In this document: piece by piece, positions 34,333-43,824 of the stretch
Numbering within the stretch: position 1 is the stretch's first letter
Layout of the letters: the number at the start of each line of letters is the position of its first letter
Source: Chitinophagaceae bacterium
Lineage (GTDB): Bacteria > Bacteroidota > Bacteroidia > Chitinophagales > Chitinophagaceae
NCBI GenBank assembly: GCA_016721085.1
Contig: JADKJI010000012.1
Coordinates: forward strand, 124,001 to 188,000
DNA length: 64,000 nt
Reading direction: 5' to 3'
The notes under the pieces: generated by a model
The model's database searches: none
Told to the model about the DNA's origin: nothing
Seen by the model: only the letters and a program-made list of their open reading frames with translations
Position numbers and translations under genes: made by a program

Positions 34333-34401
34333 GTAGAGTGGTGATAAAAAAGAAAAGGAATCCAGAGGATTCCAATTTCTACACCTTGAGAATGAACTAT
34401 C

Positions 34402-34779
34402 TTATTTCTTTGTAATTGATTTTGAAATAATGTTTATGCCTAAATGACTAATAACTTCTATTATATATTCACCAGATTCTAAGGAAGCGAGTCCCGAAAT
34501 GCTCGTAACATTGGTTCCGGCAATTAAATGCCATCCAAACAATCTTAATATATTTCCTTTTTTGTCTGTCATCCTTACAATTACATGTTCATTTTGGGTT
34601 ACACCAAGTTCAATGGTAATTGTCGATTGAAATGGCACCGGGCGTATATTTATCTTTAATGTTTCTGACATAACTTCTTGAGTAGATTTTTTTTCTGAAT
34701 TTATCATGTCTACTGCCTCCCATATTTTCGCTATAACCTTAGGTGTTTCTGAAAAAGTAGTATTGTTATTTGTATCCAT
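34402..34779 (-). CDS. Orphan T9SS sorting-domain-like protein without signal peptide
   Basis: The 125-residue protein has an N-terminal polar helix-like region and a C-terminal domain from about residue 45 (PVPFQSTITIEL...LESGEYIIEVISHLG...KSITKK). That domain aligns with the type A sorting domain of the upstream neighbour (PNPFQNQFSIQL...NNGIYMVEVTGTDG...KMVKL). There is no signal peptide, so it cannot be a normal type IX substrate. It may be a domain duplication of the neighbour, a decoy, or a remnant. The gene is 36 nt downstream of the full-length T9SS protein. Confidence 0.65.
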   Translation of the reverse strand: MDTNNNTTFSETPKVIAKIWEAVDMINSEKKSTQEVMSETLKINIRPVPFQSTITIELGVTQNEHVIVRMTDKKGNILRLFGWHLIAGTNVTSISGLASLESGEYIIEVISHLGINIISKSITKK

Positions 34780-34815
34780 TTTATTTATTTGAAATTGTTA
34801 CTTTGCCAGCGTTTA

Positions 34816-36036
34816 TTAAAGCTTAACCATTTTAGTTCTAGCAAGAATTGACCCATCAGTACCTGTAACTTCGACCATATAAATACCATTGTTTAATGAT
34901 TGTAAACTTTGTATTTGTGTATTATTTAATCCTTTGTTTAGTGTCCAGTTAGTGTATTTCACTGTTTTCCCATTCATATCGACCAACTTAACTACCGCGG
35001 TTTGCTCTTTATCACTACTAAGCTGAATTGAAAACTGATTTTGAAAAGGATTTGGGCTTATTGCATAACTTCCTTTTACATTTCCAGCTTTTATGATTTC
35101 AATGTTTGAATAGGTGAATTTCCCATCAATATCTATCTGAAGAATGCGATAGAAAGATGCATCTTTGAAAGGTTTGTTATCGATGAACTGATAACTTTTA
35201 GTTGATTGGCTATTACCAGCAGCTGCCTGTGAATTTATTGCTTCCCAGTTCTTGCCATCATTACTTCTTTCAAGGATGAATTTTTCACTATTGAATTCCT
35301 GAACTGTTGACCAGGAAAGAAGGGCAGTTCCATTATGTAGTTGAGCTTTCAATCTCATACCTGTTACTGGCAATGCTAAAGAAGCGCATTGAGCAAAAGT
35401 GATGTCGTCAATTGCGAGGTCGTTTCCGCAACCACCTGGGGCATTATTCAGAATTTTATATCTTACTGCTGTTACACCAGCTGGCAGATTAAAATAGCCA
35501 CCCACCTTTATCCATGTTGGATTCTGCGATTGAGGAATACTGCTGCTTGTAAAGGTGGTGAGTTGAGTAAAACTACCATCGTTATTGTAAGATTCTACAA
35601 TGAATTGGAGCTTAGGAAGAATTGCACCGCTTCCGCAGGTACCAAGTGTATTCGCGTTCATTACATAGAGAAAAACAGAAAAGGAGGCATTTGGAGTAAG
35701 ACCAACTACAGTATCACGATAGAATTCACCAACAGTATAACTGGCATTAATAACCATCATTCGGCCGTTAGTATTTCCAGTATGATCTGCAGAACCATGC
35801 CATTCTGTTCTTCCTTTTGAACTATTTGAAAGTTTATAATCACCATCTGCAAGTACAGTGGTACTATTATATGAATAAGTGGTACGACCTGTTGGCAATG
35901 CAGCATTCGTTGTGCCCGTATCAAAATTTTCATTAAATTTTATTATTTCACCTGTGCAAGTTTGTGCTGTGGTATTTTTTGCTATAACCAGTCCCAAAGC
36001 AAGGGACATTAAGTAAGGGTAGAATTTAGTTTTCAT
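34816..36036 (-). CDS. T9SS type A sorting domain protein
   Basis: The ATG at 36036 gives 406 residues with a signal peptide (MKTKFYPYLMSLALGLVIAKNTTAQ). Residues about 30-215 look like a beta-sandwich, ending with ALDDITF/LAIDDITFAQC as in MAM/laminin-G-like modules. A short Fn3-like segment (LLSWSTVQEFNSEKFILERSNDGKNW) follows. The last about 80 residues are a Por-secretion C-terminal domain (ISPNPFQNQFSIQL to TKMVKL). It is predicted to be secreted by the type IX system and attached to the cell surface. The binding target is unknown. Confidence 0.85.
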   Translation of the reverse strand: MKTKFYPYLMSLALGLVIAKNTTAQTCTGEIIKFNENFDTGTTNAALPTGRTTYSYNSTTVLADGDYKLSNSSKGRTEWHGSADHTGNTNGRMMVINASYTVGEFYRDTVVGLTPNASFSVFLYVMNANTLGTCGSGAILPKLQFIVESYNNDGSFTQLTTFTSSSIPQSQNPTWIKVGGYFNLPAGVTAVRYKILNNAPGGCGNDLAIDDITFAQCASLALPVTGMRLKAQLHNGTALLSWSTVQEFNSEKFILERSNDGKNWEAINSQAAAGNSQSTKSYQFIDNKPFKDASFYRILQIDIDGKFTYSNIEIIKAGNVKGSYAISPNPFQNQFSIQLSSDKEQTAVVKLVDMNGKTVKYTNWTLNKGLNNTQIQSLQSLNNGIYMVEVTGTDGSILARTKMVKL

Positions 36037-36193
36037 TTTTTTCGCTTTGGCATAGAAGAACGAATCAAATGCCAATTTCTAAATTACTCGCTATCAATAA
36101 GTTGAAAAAAATGAGATTGGGAATTTGTCTCATTTTAGGAATGACTTGGGAATTTTTCTCAGGTGGTAAGGGGCTACTTGTAATAGGAAACTA

Positions 36194-38618
36194 TTAAAAC
36201 CTGGCAACTAATTTTAGGTTTATGAGCCTAGGAGTAAGTCGGTTCGGCATAGCGAAAACCGTATTGGTGAAATCCTTGATCAATAAGTAGGAAATGGTAT
36301 TATCTCGGTCAATCAAATTAAATACTTCAAAAGAAGCCCAGATATTGTCGAAGTTCTTGAAAGGACTATGGCTCCTTCTGTTTGTCTTTTCAGTATCCAA
36401 TAACAAAACACTGAATCCAAGATCAATTCTTATATAAGGTGGAATAATCAGTGCATTTCTATATTTCACGCTTCCTGGAATATTATATGGAAGATTGCTT
36501 CCATATATAAGATTCAGGAATACTTTGAAATTCTTATTGGTAGAAAGATAATCCTGCAAGAACATGCCGAATGTGAAAAAGCGATCAGATGGTCGGCGTA
36601 GCCAACCTGCTTCGGTAAGTGTACTATCTGTTGGATTATTCAATGAATCCAATTTGTACTGGTAATATGTATCTTTTTCCAGATCCTCTCTTGTTTTCAT
36701 GAAGCCCACGCTTATCCAGCTTTCTGCATCTTTCACTAATTCGCCAAATAATCGTCCTTCTATACCAGCTGCATATGCTTTTGCCCTGTTCTCTCCGAAA
36801 TAGCGGATACGAACATTGTCTATATCATAAGGTACCACATCCCACATCTTCTTATAATAAGCTTCTGTAGTAAAACGAAACGCCCTTGTGCCTGTTTTGA
36901 AATTATAATCCATACCAGCAGTTATCTGCCAGCTCTTCTGTGCTTTCAATGCTTCGTTAATAGTACCATCGTACCTTCTCAATTCTCTGTAGAAAGGAGG
37001 TTGGTAATATAATCCCATAGCCCCACGGAATATGATATCGCGTTTCCAGTTGGAAGGCTTCCACGCTATTCCTAACCTTGGTGTTGCAAAGAACTCTTTA
37101 TTGAGAGTATTATAATTGAATCGTATTCCAGCCTGTAAAGTAACATCACTTGAGTCTCTGAATAGGATATTATCCTGCAAATAACCGCTGATTCTTGTTA
37201 CATCTATATTTGCTTTCGACTTTACTACCTTACTAATGTTAAGGGCATCGGGCTGATAGGGAAGGTTATAACCAGCAGAGTCCTGATATTCCCATTCATT
37301 TAATTGGTCACGGATCTTTTGCTGTTCCGTACTTACTCCCCACTGCCAGTAATGTTTTCCATTATCAAGGGTACCCTTATGCGAAGCATTCCAAATTTCA
37401 ATATTCAGCTTGTTTCTTGCAAATGTTTGGTAAAGTCCAGCTCCCAAAGGATTATTTATGATGCCGAAGTCTGGTTTACTCTTATCGAATTCCCTGTCCC
37501 CGAAAAGATATGCTCCGGTTATATCGATTGATTCTTTTTCATCATCTTCAAATCGGCTAAGCATCCACTTAAGCTTCAGGTTTTTCCTTGGTTGTTGTAT
37601 CCATGCTAAACCGGCCATATTGGTACTGTACTTGTCTTCCTCTCGTCCTTCAAAAAAGATATCTAATCCTAGATTCGCACTGAAATAAGGGGAGAATACT
37701 GATGAAGTAAGCTGACTGAACTCTGGTAAGAGGTTGAATTTTGTTTTAGATATGTTCCCTAATAATTCCAGGCTATTACGGGAATTGATCTGGTAAGTAA
37801 GTAATGCCTGTAAGTCGGATGATGAAGGAACATAGTTTCCTTTTGTTTCCTGACTGCTAAGCAGGTTACGATTGCTTTTGTTTCTAACGCCGATTAAGAA
37901 ACTGAATTTGTTATCATGACTTGTGCCTTCGAAATGTAAACCTTGTTCAAGCAGACTTATATAAGCCGAGCCACCAGAAGTGACGAGGTTTCTTGTATTG
38001 AATATCGAGTACACTCGACATTTTATCACCATATTTTGCCTGAAAGCCCCCATTATAGAAATTTACATTACGTGCCATTTCAGGATTGATGAAACTTAAC
38101 CCTTCTTGCTGGCCGCTTCTGACCAGGTAAGGGCGGAAAACTTCAAAGTCGTTTACATATATCAGGTTCTCGTCGTAGTTACCACCTCTAACAGTATACT
38201 GTGATGTCAGTTCATTATTGGACCCTACAATTACTTTAATAAGGCTTTCGATGCCACCTCCTGGAGTAGGGATATTGATGACAACGGTTTCCAGTTCCTT
38301 GGAGCCAGGTTCCATCCTGATCGTGATCTGTTCCACCTCGTTTTCATTCAAAATGAAATTACGTTGTTCTGTTTTATAGCCAAGATGGGAGATGATAAGG
38401 GCGAAGGCTTTATTGGCCGGGACAACAATCCTAAAGGTGCCCGAATCGGAACTGTTCACCCCACTTGTTTTTCCTAAAAGGGCTATGGTGGCGCGGGAAA
38501 GGGGATTTTCGTTCTCGTCTACTATTCTGCCCACTACAATTGCCTGCTTTTTCTGACCTTGAACGGTCAGTACAGACAAGAAGGGGATCAAAAGGAGCAA
38601 TAGTAGCCGAAACTTCAC
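36194..38618 (-). pseudogene. TonB-dependent outer-membrane receptor, interrupted by a +1 frameshift
   Basis: A GTG at 38618 starts a signal peptide, a CarboxypepD_reg-like domain (VVGRIVDENENPLSRATI) and a plug (YTVRGGNYDENLIYVNDFEV). This frame ends at 37947 after GDKMSSVLDIQYKKPRHF. The beta-barrel continues in another frame (GGSAYISLLEQGLHFEG to the C-terminal LINLKLVARF). Removing one base from the CCAGAAG run at about 37975-37978 restores an uninterrupted protein of about 808 residues. The receptor would import an unknown ligand. Either the gene is inactive or the base is a sequencing error. Confidence 0.85.
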
Positions 38619-38727
38619 CTGAAATAATTTTAAACGACGGTCGAAATTAATTGAAAATATGAGTACTCTTAAAACAGAAAATCAGGATATTTATTTTATA
38701 AAACGTTGAGAATGTAAAGTAAAGCTA

Positions 38728-39624
38728 ATGAAAACAACATCAAAAGCATACATGTTACTCCTATTGCTGTGCTACTCCTGCGGCCAGAATACCGAAAAGA
38801 CTAAGGAGTTGGATAAGAAAGCATATGTATTTCATGAAACACTAGTGGATGGGAAGGATACAGGAATGGTTCAGTTAAAGGGCTTCAAACGGAATAATCC
38901 TATAGACCTGTTCTGGCAAACCTGGAGAGTTCTTAAACCTGGTGCTGAAAATCCTTCAGATTGGTCTTCAGTAGGTTTAGAAGGAATCGCACTTTTTAAA
39001 GATTCTGTAATAGTTGTGAATCCTGGTAGTCAGCCCGTGTTTGGACGTTGGTGGGTGGTGATGGAAAACAGTTCTCCCAAAAGGTTAACAATGGTTTTAG
39101 ATGATGGGATTAAAGCGGAATTCAAAATTGTAAGTATCACTGCAACATCGATGGTATTGAGTGCTGAAAATGCCAGTGGACAGACAATGGAATTTCAGTT
39201 TGGCGCAGAAGGCATTGCACATAAGAATCCTCGTAATGATCCTTTCTATCCCGACAATATCAAATGGGTAATAAAACCACCTAAGAAAGAGGATTCATTA
39301 CAAATAAGAAAAAGGGTGAGGGACTGTGTAAGGTTTTATGCCTTGTATTTCCGTGATAATATAAAACGAAGGCGAACTTCAATTTCATTTGAAGGGTTAC
39401 CGGATGCATTTGACTGGTACAATGGGGGAATGGGGCTTCCTGCACGTGATTTGGTAAGTAATGCCTGGATTGGATGTTTTTATAATGAAGAACAATCTTT
39501 ACAGGGATGGGAAGTATTAAATAAACTCATGAAAGATGTTGATTTTGATTGGCCGAAAGGAGCTCCCAACTGGGTCTACCGAACTGAACCTGTGCTGGAG
39601 CAAATGGCGGGATTACTGAAATAA
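38728..39624 (+). CDS. Putative lipoprotein of unknown function
   Basis: The 298-residue protein has a lipoprotein-type signal (MLLLLLCYSCGQN). The mature part contains several Trp-rich segments (LFWQTWRVLKPGAENPSDW, FGRWWVVMEN, FDWYNGGMGLPARDLVSNAW) and ends with a short helical region. I do not recognise a family. It is divergent from the TonB receptor, which could suggest a related surface function, but no further link is seen. Confidence 0.7.
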   Translation: MKTTSKAYMLLLLLCYSCGQNTEKTKELDKKAYVFHETLVDGKDTGMVQLKGFKRNNPIDLFWQTWRVLKPGAENPSDWSSVGLEGIALFKDSVIVVNPGSQPVFGRWWVVMENSSPKRLTMVLDDGIKAEFKIVSITATSMVLSAENASGQTMEFQFGAEGIAHKNPRNDPFYPDNIKWVIKPPKKEDSLQIRKRVRDCVRFYALYFRDNIKRRRTSISFEGLPDAFDWYNGGMGLPARDLVSNAWIGCFYNEEQSLQGWEVLNKLMKDVDFDWPKGAPNWVYRTEPVLEQMAGLLK

Positions 39625-39654
39625 ATTAAATGGATATTTTTCGTTTTAATAGTC

Positions 39655-40132
39655 AAAAGTGCATGCGTTTGTTGGTTGTATAAATGGTTGTATGAAGGTT
39701 GTGCGTGGGTTGTAATTTGGTTGTAAAATAGTTGTAAAGTGGTTGTGTGAAGGTTGTAAAAGTTGTATAAGGTCTCCAACCTTATAAGGTTGGAGACCTT
39801 ATACAACCAAGTAATAATTTGATCTATTCAATTGAAAATTGAGGTATAAGAAAAGCTTTTTTACAACTGTTTTTTTGCACAGATAAAGTAGGTTGTTAAC
39901 AGTGATGTATTTTATGATTCATTCAATTTCAATCCATTGAAATTGTCTCTGACCCTCCGAGATGTCATCTTGTGTAAAACACAACCTCTGTTTACATCTT
40001 TAGTTCTTCACAATAAGTTTGAACCAACAGTTAAATCAAATTCAATAATTCGGGTTGTAAATACCATTTTTTGATGGTAAGAGGTTGTATAAGGTCTCCA
40101 ACCTTATAAGGTTGGAGACCTTATACAACCTC
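39655..40132. repeat. GGTTGTA degenerate tandem array and two long perfect palindromes
   Basis: Bases 39665-39770 hold about ten irregularly spaced GGTTGTA/GTTGTAAA units. They end in a 46-nt perfect palindrome (39762-39807; centre CTTATAAG). A second, 52-nt perfect palindrome with the same core, GGTCTCCAACCTTATAAGG, lies at 40081-40132. Between them are 273 bases of AT-rich sequence with a weak GAGATGTCATCT remnant. This 676-bp region (39625-40300) contains no supported gene. The palindromes would form cruciforms or 23- to 26-bp RNA stems. Confidence 0.85.
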
Positions 40133-40300
40133 CTCTATGATTTAAAGAGGGTAATTTTTTATAAGAAACCGGTTTGTAAAGTAGATTTAAAAACTATTTT
40201 TCATCTTAGATAAATGAACCGTCCATATGGAATTGCTTTTGTCTTTTCACCATTGATAATGTATTCATCCATGGGATTCACACAATACGTCTTATCCATA

Positions 40301-40681
40301 CTAAAAAATACTATTACACGTCATTGTGTTTTTCGTCTCAGCTATTCCCGATATGCGATACGTCTTATTTATCGCAGGCACCGCTATCTCATAATCATTC
40401 CCTTCTATCATCGGTATTGAAATAGAATTATATGTTGGTGCTAGCGTATCATTGCTCCTTTTAAAATTCAATAAAGGTTCGTTTATCAGGAGCGTATCCA
40501 TTAACTGGCTGAAGGTGCCAGTATTGGCATACCGTCTAAGTATAAGCGTATCTGTTTGGGATTCTGAATAGCCGATAAATGCCGGTAATAAACCTTCGGC
40601 AGCGCCACAAGGACATTTCTTGCAACTGCTAAAAATTGAAATTGCTAAAATGGGAATTATGAATAGCGTTTTACGATTCAT
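40301..40681 (-). CDS. Small putative lipoprotein
   Basis: The 126-residue protein has a clear lipobox (IPILAISIFSSC) and a Cys-rich start to the mature chain (KKCPCGAAEG). The remainder is polar with beta-strand character and is unassigned. It is 16 nt downstream of rpe on the same strand, so the genes may share a transcript. Confidence 0.6.
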   Translation of the reverse strand: MNRKTLFIIPILAISIFSSCKKCPCGAAEGLLPAFIGYSESQTDTLILRRYANTGTFSQLMDTLLINEPLLNFKRSNDTLAPTYNSISIPMIEGNDYEIAVPAINKTYRISGIAETKNTMTCNSIF

Positions 40682-40697
40682 TATCCTATAGACGCTC

Positions 40698-41354
40698 TTA
40701 TCTGGATTTTAGCTGCTTCAACAATGATATTGTATGAGTCGGATTTGCAGACTTGAATACCGTATTGCCCGCAACTAAGATATGGGCGCCGGCATCAAGT
40801 ATGGATTGAGCATTATCAAGCGTAACTCCACCATCAATCTCGATCTTAACCGGGAGGTTCTTTTCATCAATCATTGATCGCAGGTCTCTTATCTTATTAA
40901 GTGTATTGGGGATGAAGGATTGTCCGCCGAAGCCGGGATTCACACTCATCAAACAAACCATATCGATATCCGACAATATATCTTTCAATAATTCAACCGG
41001 TGTATGTGGGTTTAATGCCACACCGGCTTTCATGCCGAGCGATTTTATCTGCTGAATATTCCTATGTAAATGATGACAAGCTTCGTAATGTACAGTGAGG
41101 ATATCCGCCCCTACTTTCTTGAAAGCTTCCGCATATTTTTCTGGTTCCTCAATCATCAGGTGCACATCACAAACTTTTGTGGTGGCTTTCCGGAAGAACT
41201 CGATGATCATAGGACCGAAACTGATATTAGGAACAAAACGACCATCCATCACATCAAGATGATAGTAGTCTGCCACACTTTCGTTCAGCATCTTACAATC
41301 GGCATCAAGGTTCAGGTAGTTGGCAGACAGGAGAGACGGTGCTATGATCGGCAT
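40698..41354 (-). CDS. rpe: Ribulose-phosphate 3-epimerase
   Basis: From the ATG at 41354 the product is 218 residues. It interconverts ribulose 5-phosphate and xylulose 5-phosphate in the pentose phosphate pathway, which feeds PRPP. The metal ligands His32 and Asp34 (YYHLDVMDG) and HYEAC, the MSVNPGFGGQSF phosphate loop and the catalytic IEIDGGV are intact. An in-frame TTG at 41393 is rejected because the promoter's -7 box overlaps it. Confidence 0.94.
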   Translation of the reverse strand: MPIIAPSLLSANYLNLDADCKMLNESVADYYHLDVMDGRFVPNISFGPMIIEFFRKATTKVCDVHLMIEEPEKYAEAFKKVGADILTVHYEACHHLHRNIQQIKSLGMKAGVALNPHTPVELLKDILSDIDMVCLMSVNPGFGGQSFIPNTLNKIRDLRSMIDEKNLPVKIEIDGGVTLDNAQSILDAGAHILVAGNTVFKSANPTHTISLLKQLKSR

Positions 41355-42445
41355 GGTATAAGTATTTGGTCGTGGACCCGTTAATTGCTGCAAATGTAAT
41401 GGCAGAAGCAGGTTTTGGCAAATTCCCTGAAAGCTTATTTTTCACCCAATCTTTCCAGTCCTCTTCAGCCTGGTAAAACGACTTGTCCAGCGAAAGGGCC
41501 CTTTCATAGTTTTCGCGGGCTTGTTCCTTGTCTTTCAGGGCTTCATAACAACGCCCCATCCAGAAATAAGCATCCGGATTTGTATTGGTAACTGTGGCTG
41601 CCATTCTGTAGGCTTCCAACGCTTTATTATATTCTTTCTGGTCGAACCAGATCTGTCCTTTTTCAAGATGGGCATCCAGGAATTTCCAGTCGATTTTTAT
41701 ACAAAGGTCGAGCAAAGGCATGGCCTTATTATACTGTTTGGTATCTGAATAATACACTCCTTTGAGGAAGATGGCATCGATTACTTCCCCGGTGCTATCT
41801 CTTCTCAGGAATATCGTCGCATACAGCCAGAAGTTTCGGGTTCTTTTGGTAAGAATACAGGTTGGCTAAAGCCAGGCCTGTATAATTTAATGGCTGAATG
41901 CGGTAGGATCTTTCCAGGGCACTGATGGCCGCAGCAGTATCCTCCAGACGATGAAGCAAAAGCCCTTTTTCATACCAGGCCATAAAATCCAGGGAATCCT
42001 GAGCAATCATCTTCTCATATTCAGCCAATGCCTCTTTGCGTCGCCCCATTCCGGCATACACTTCACTTAACCTGCGACTGAATTCCAAGGTGGCAGGGAA
42101 TTTGACCTGACAGTCCTTTAGGAACAATATGGCATCATCAGCTTTATTGATCAATAACAGGTTGGCGGCATATTCAAGGGCCACCCCTTCACTAGGCTGT
42201 AATTGCCAGGCTTTAAGGTAGTCGGGATTTGCCAACTGATGCTGGTTATTCTGGGATAACAGAAGTCCCCGGGAAAGGTAAAGCTCCACTTTATCTGGGA
42301 AGTCCCTGATACTATCAGTTAGGGATTTATAAGGCGGTTTGGATAAAATGGCCGAAGAGGAGGGCGTATCGCCCCCGGTACATTGGCTCAACAAAAAAGC
42401 GCTTACTATAAACAGGAAGCAGGCAAAAAATGGCTTCTTTTCCAT
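41305..42445 (-). pseudogene. TPR-repeat lipoprotein, interrupted by a frameshift
   Basis: A lipoprotein signal (FLFIVSAFLLSQC) is followed by tetratricopeptide repeats (EYEKMIAQDSLDFMAWYEKGLLL and others) in a frame that stops at 41795 after AVCDD. The adjacent frame continues with IFLRRDSTGEVIDAIFLKG and further TPRs (YNKAMPLLDLCIKID, ALEAYRMAATVTNTNPDAYFWMGRCYEAL). One extra base near 41811-41817 explains the break; the repaired protein is about 379 residues. The C-terminal tail overlaps the rpe start by 50 nt. It is probably a scaffold lipoprotein. Confidence 0.8.
41391..41422 (-). promoter_or_regulatory. rpe promoter inside the end of the TPR gene
   Basis: On the minus strand, TTTG (41422-41419), a 20-nt spacer and TACATTTG (41398-41391) fit the Bacteroidota consensus. 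The expected start lies about 30 nt upstream of the rpe ATG. The promoter falls within the last codons of the upstream TPR frame, allowing rpe to be expressed independently. Confidence 0.75.
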
Positions 42446-42516
42446 GGCACAAAACTAACCGATTTTAAATAGGTGGTTATGACAAAATTTTTACAAATAA
42501 CATTGCCGGTAAAAAA

Positions 42517-42524
42517 TATCTTTG
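42517..42524 (+). promoter_or_regulatory. -7 box of the PD40 gene
   Basis: TATCTTTG matches the consensus exactly and lies 41 nt before the ATG at 42566. No good TTTG is found 19-21 nt upstream, so the assignment rests on the -7 box only. Confidence 0.55.
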
Positions 42525-42565
42525 CACGGCATCAATTTGAGCTTTCTAACTAAAAACGGCACAGT

Positions 42566-43674
42566 ATGAAAAAAAGGATATTGGTTTTGTTAATTCTTCC
42601 AGCAATGATTTTAGGCGCTATGGCTTTTCGTAAAGGATCGGTTTCGGTGACGAGCACAATGGTAGCTCCGGGAGATACTCTCCAGTATCCCGATGAGAAG
42701 CATTTTAAGAATATCCAGCAATTGACAACAGGGGGCGATAATGCTGAAGCCTATTTTAGTTTCGATGGCAAATACATCATTTTTCAACGCACTAACCCCA
42801 AAGAAGGTATCATGTGCGACCAGATGTTTGTTGGTAAAGTACCAGCATTTGGAGAGAAGTTTGAGTATAAATTGGTGAGTTCAGGAAAGGGTAGGACAAC
42901 CTGCGGTTTCTTTACAAAAGACAATAAGCATATCGTTTATGCTTCAACACACCTGGGTAGCCCAGATTGTCCACCGGTGCCCGACCGAAAAAGTATGGCA
43001 ATAAGTATATATGGCCCTTATATGCCAGCTATGATATATTCATGGCCGACCTTAACGGAAAAATTGTGAAGCAGCTTACAAAATCCCCCAAGTATGATGC
43101 GGAAGCTACCATCTCTCCCGATGGAAAGAAAATGATTTATACAAGTACTAAGGATGGAGATATAGAACTCTACATCATGGATCTCAAAACTGGTAAGGAA
43201 AAGAGAATCACTAACCACCTCGGTTATGATGGCGGTGCCTGGTTTAGTCCAAACGGTAAAAAGCTGATTTGGAGAGCATCAAGTCCAAAAACACCTGAGG
43301 AAATAAAAGAATACAAGGAGTTATTAGACCAGGATTTGGTTGCTCCAACTAATATGGAAGTTTGGGTATCTAACGTTGATGGAAGTAATGCCCATCAGGT
43401 AACCAGCTACGGACAAGCCAACTGGGCACCTGCCTATATGCCTGATAATAAAAGGATCATTTTCGCATCAAATCATGAATATAAAAGAGGCTTCCCTTTT
43501 AACCTTTATACCATCAATGAAGATGGAACCAATCTCACTAAGATCAGCCGCGACAATGGTTTCGACGCCTTCCCTATGTTCAGTTATGATGGAAAGAAAT
43601 TCCTTTTCTGCAGTAACCGTAATAATGGAGGAACTAGGGATACGAATGTGTTCTTGGCGGATTGGGTAGAATAA
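42566..43674 (+). pseudogene. TolB-like WD40/PD40 beta-propeller protein, interrupted in an A5 run
   Basis: The first frame encodes a signal peptide and propeller blades (FSFDGKYIIFQRTNPKEG, FFTKDNKHIVYASTHLG) and leaves phase after PDRK. The continuation KYGNKYIWPLYASYDIFMADLNGKIVKQLT starts in the -1 frame and runs through further PD40 blades (ISPDGKKMIYTSTKDGDIELYIMD). The junction is the A5 run at 42988-42992; a sixth A restores CGA-AAA-AAG and a protein of about 369 residues. This could be a homopolymer sequencing error or slippage at A-AAA. The protein is probably periplasmic. Confidence 0.82.
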
Positions 43675-43678
43675 GCTG

Positions 43679-43760
43679 TTCGCAAATTTGAAAATTTGAT
43701 AATAAACAGCCAAATCAACTAACCGCTGCGTCTCTGCGTCTCAGCGGTAAAAATTGGAAA
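43679..43760. repeat. TTTGAAAATTTGA repeat and short CGCTGCGTCTCTGCG hairpin
   Basis: AAATTTGAAAATTTGATAA (43684-43702) belongs to the family seen at 44263 and 56590. It is followed by a hairpin with ACCGCTG/CAGCGGT arms around CGTCTCTGCGTCT (about 43723-43749), a short relative of the CGCAGAGACGC family. Confidence 0.65.
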
Positions 43761-43824
43761 TGGAAGTCAGGCGCCTGTAGTATATTGTGCAGGTTCTATT
43801 TATTCATCCTAAAACAACACTGCT

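Noticed and set aside
35389..35820. 143-codon plus-strand frame inside the T9SS protein
   Set aside because: Antisense shadow; the minus-strand protein has a clear signal peptide and sorting domain.
40214..40420. 68-codon plus-strand frame beside the palindrome
   Set aside because: It overlaps the end of the minus-strand lipoprotein and shows no family or export features.
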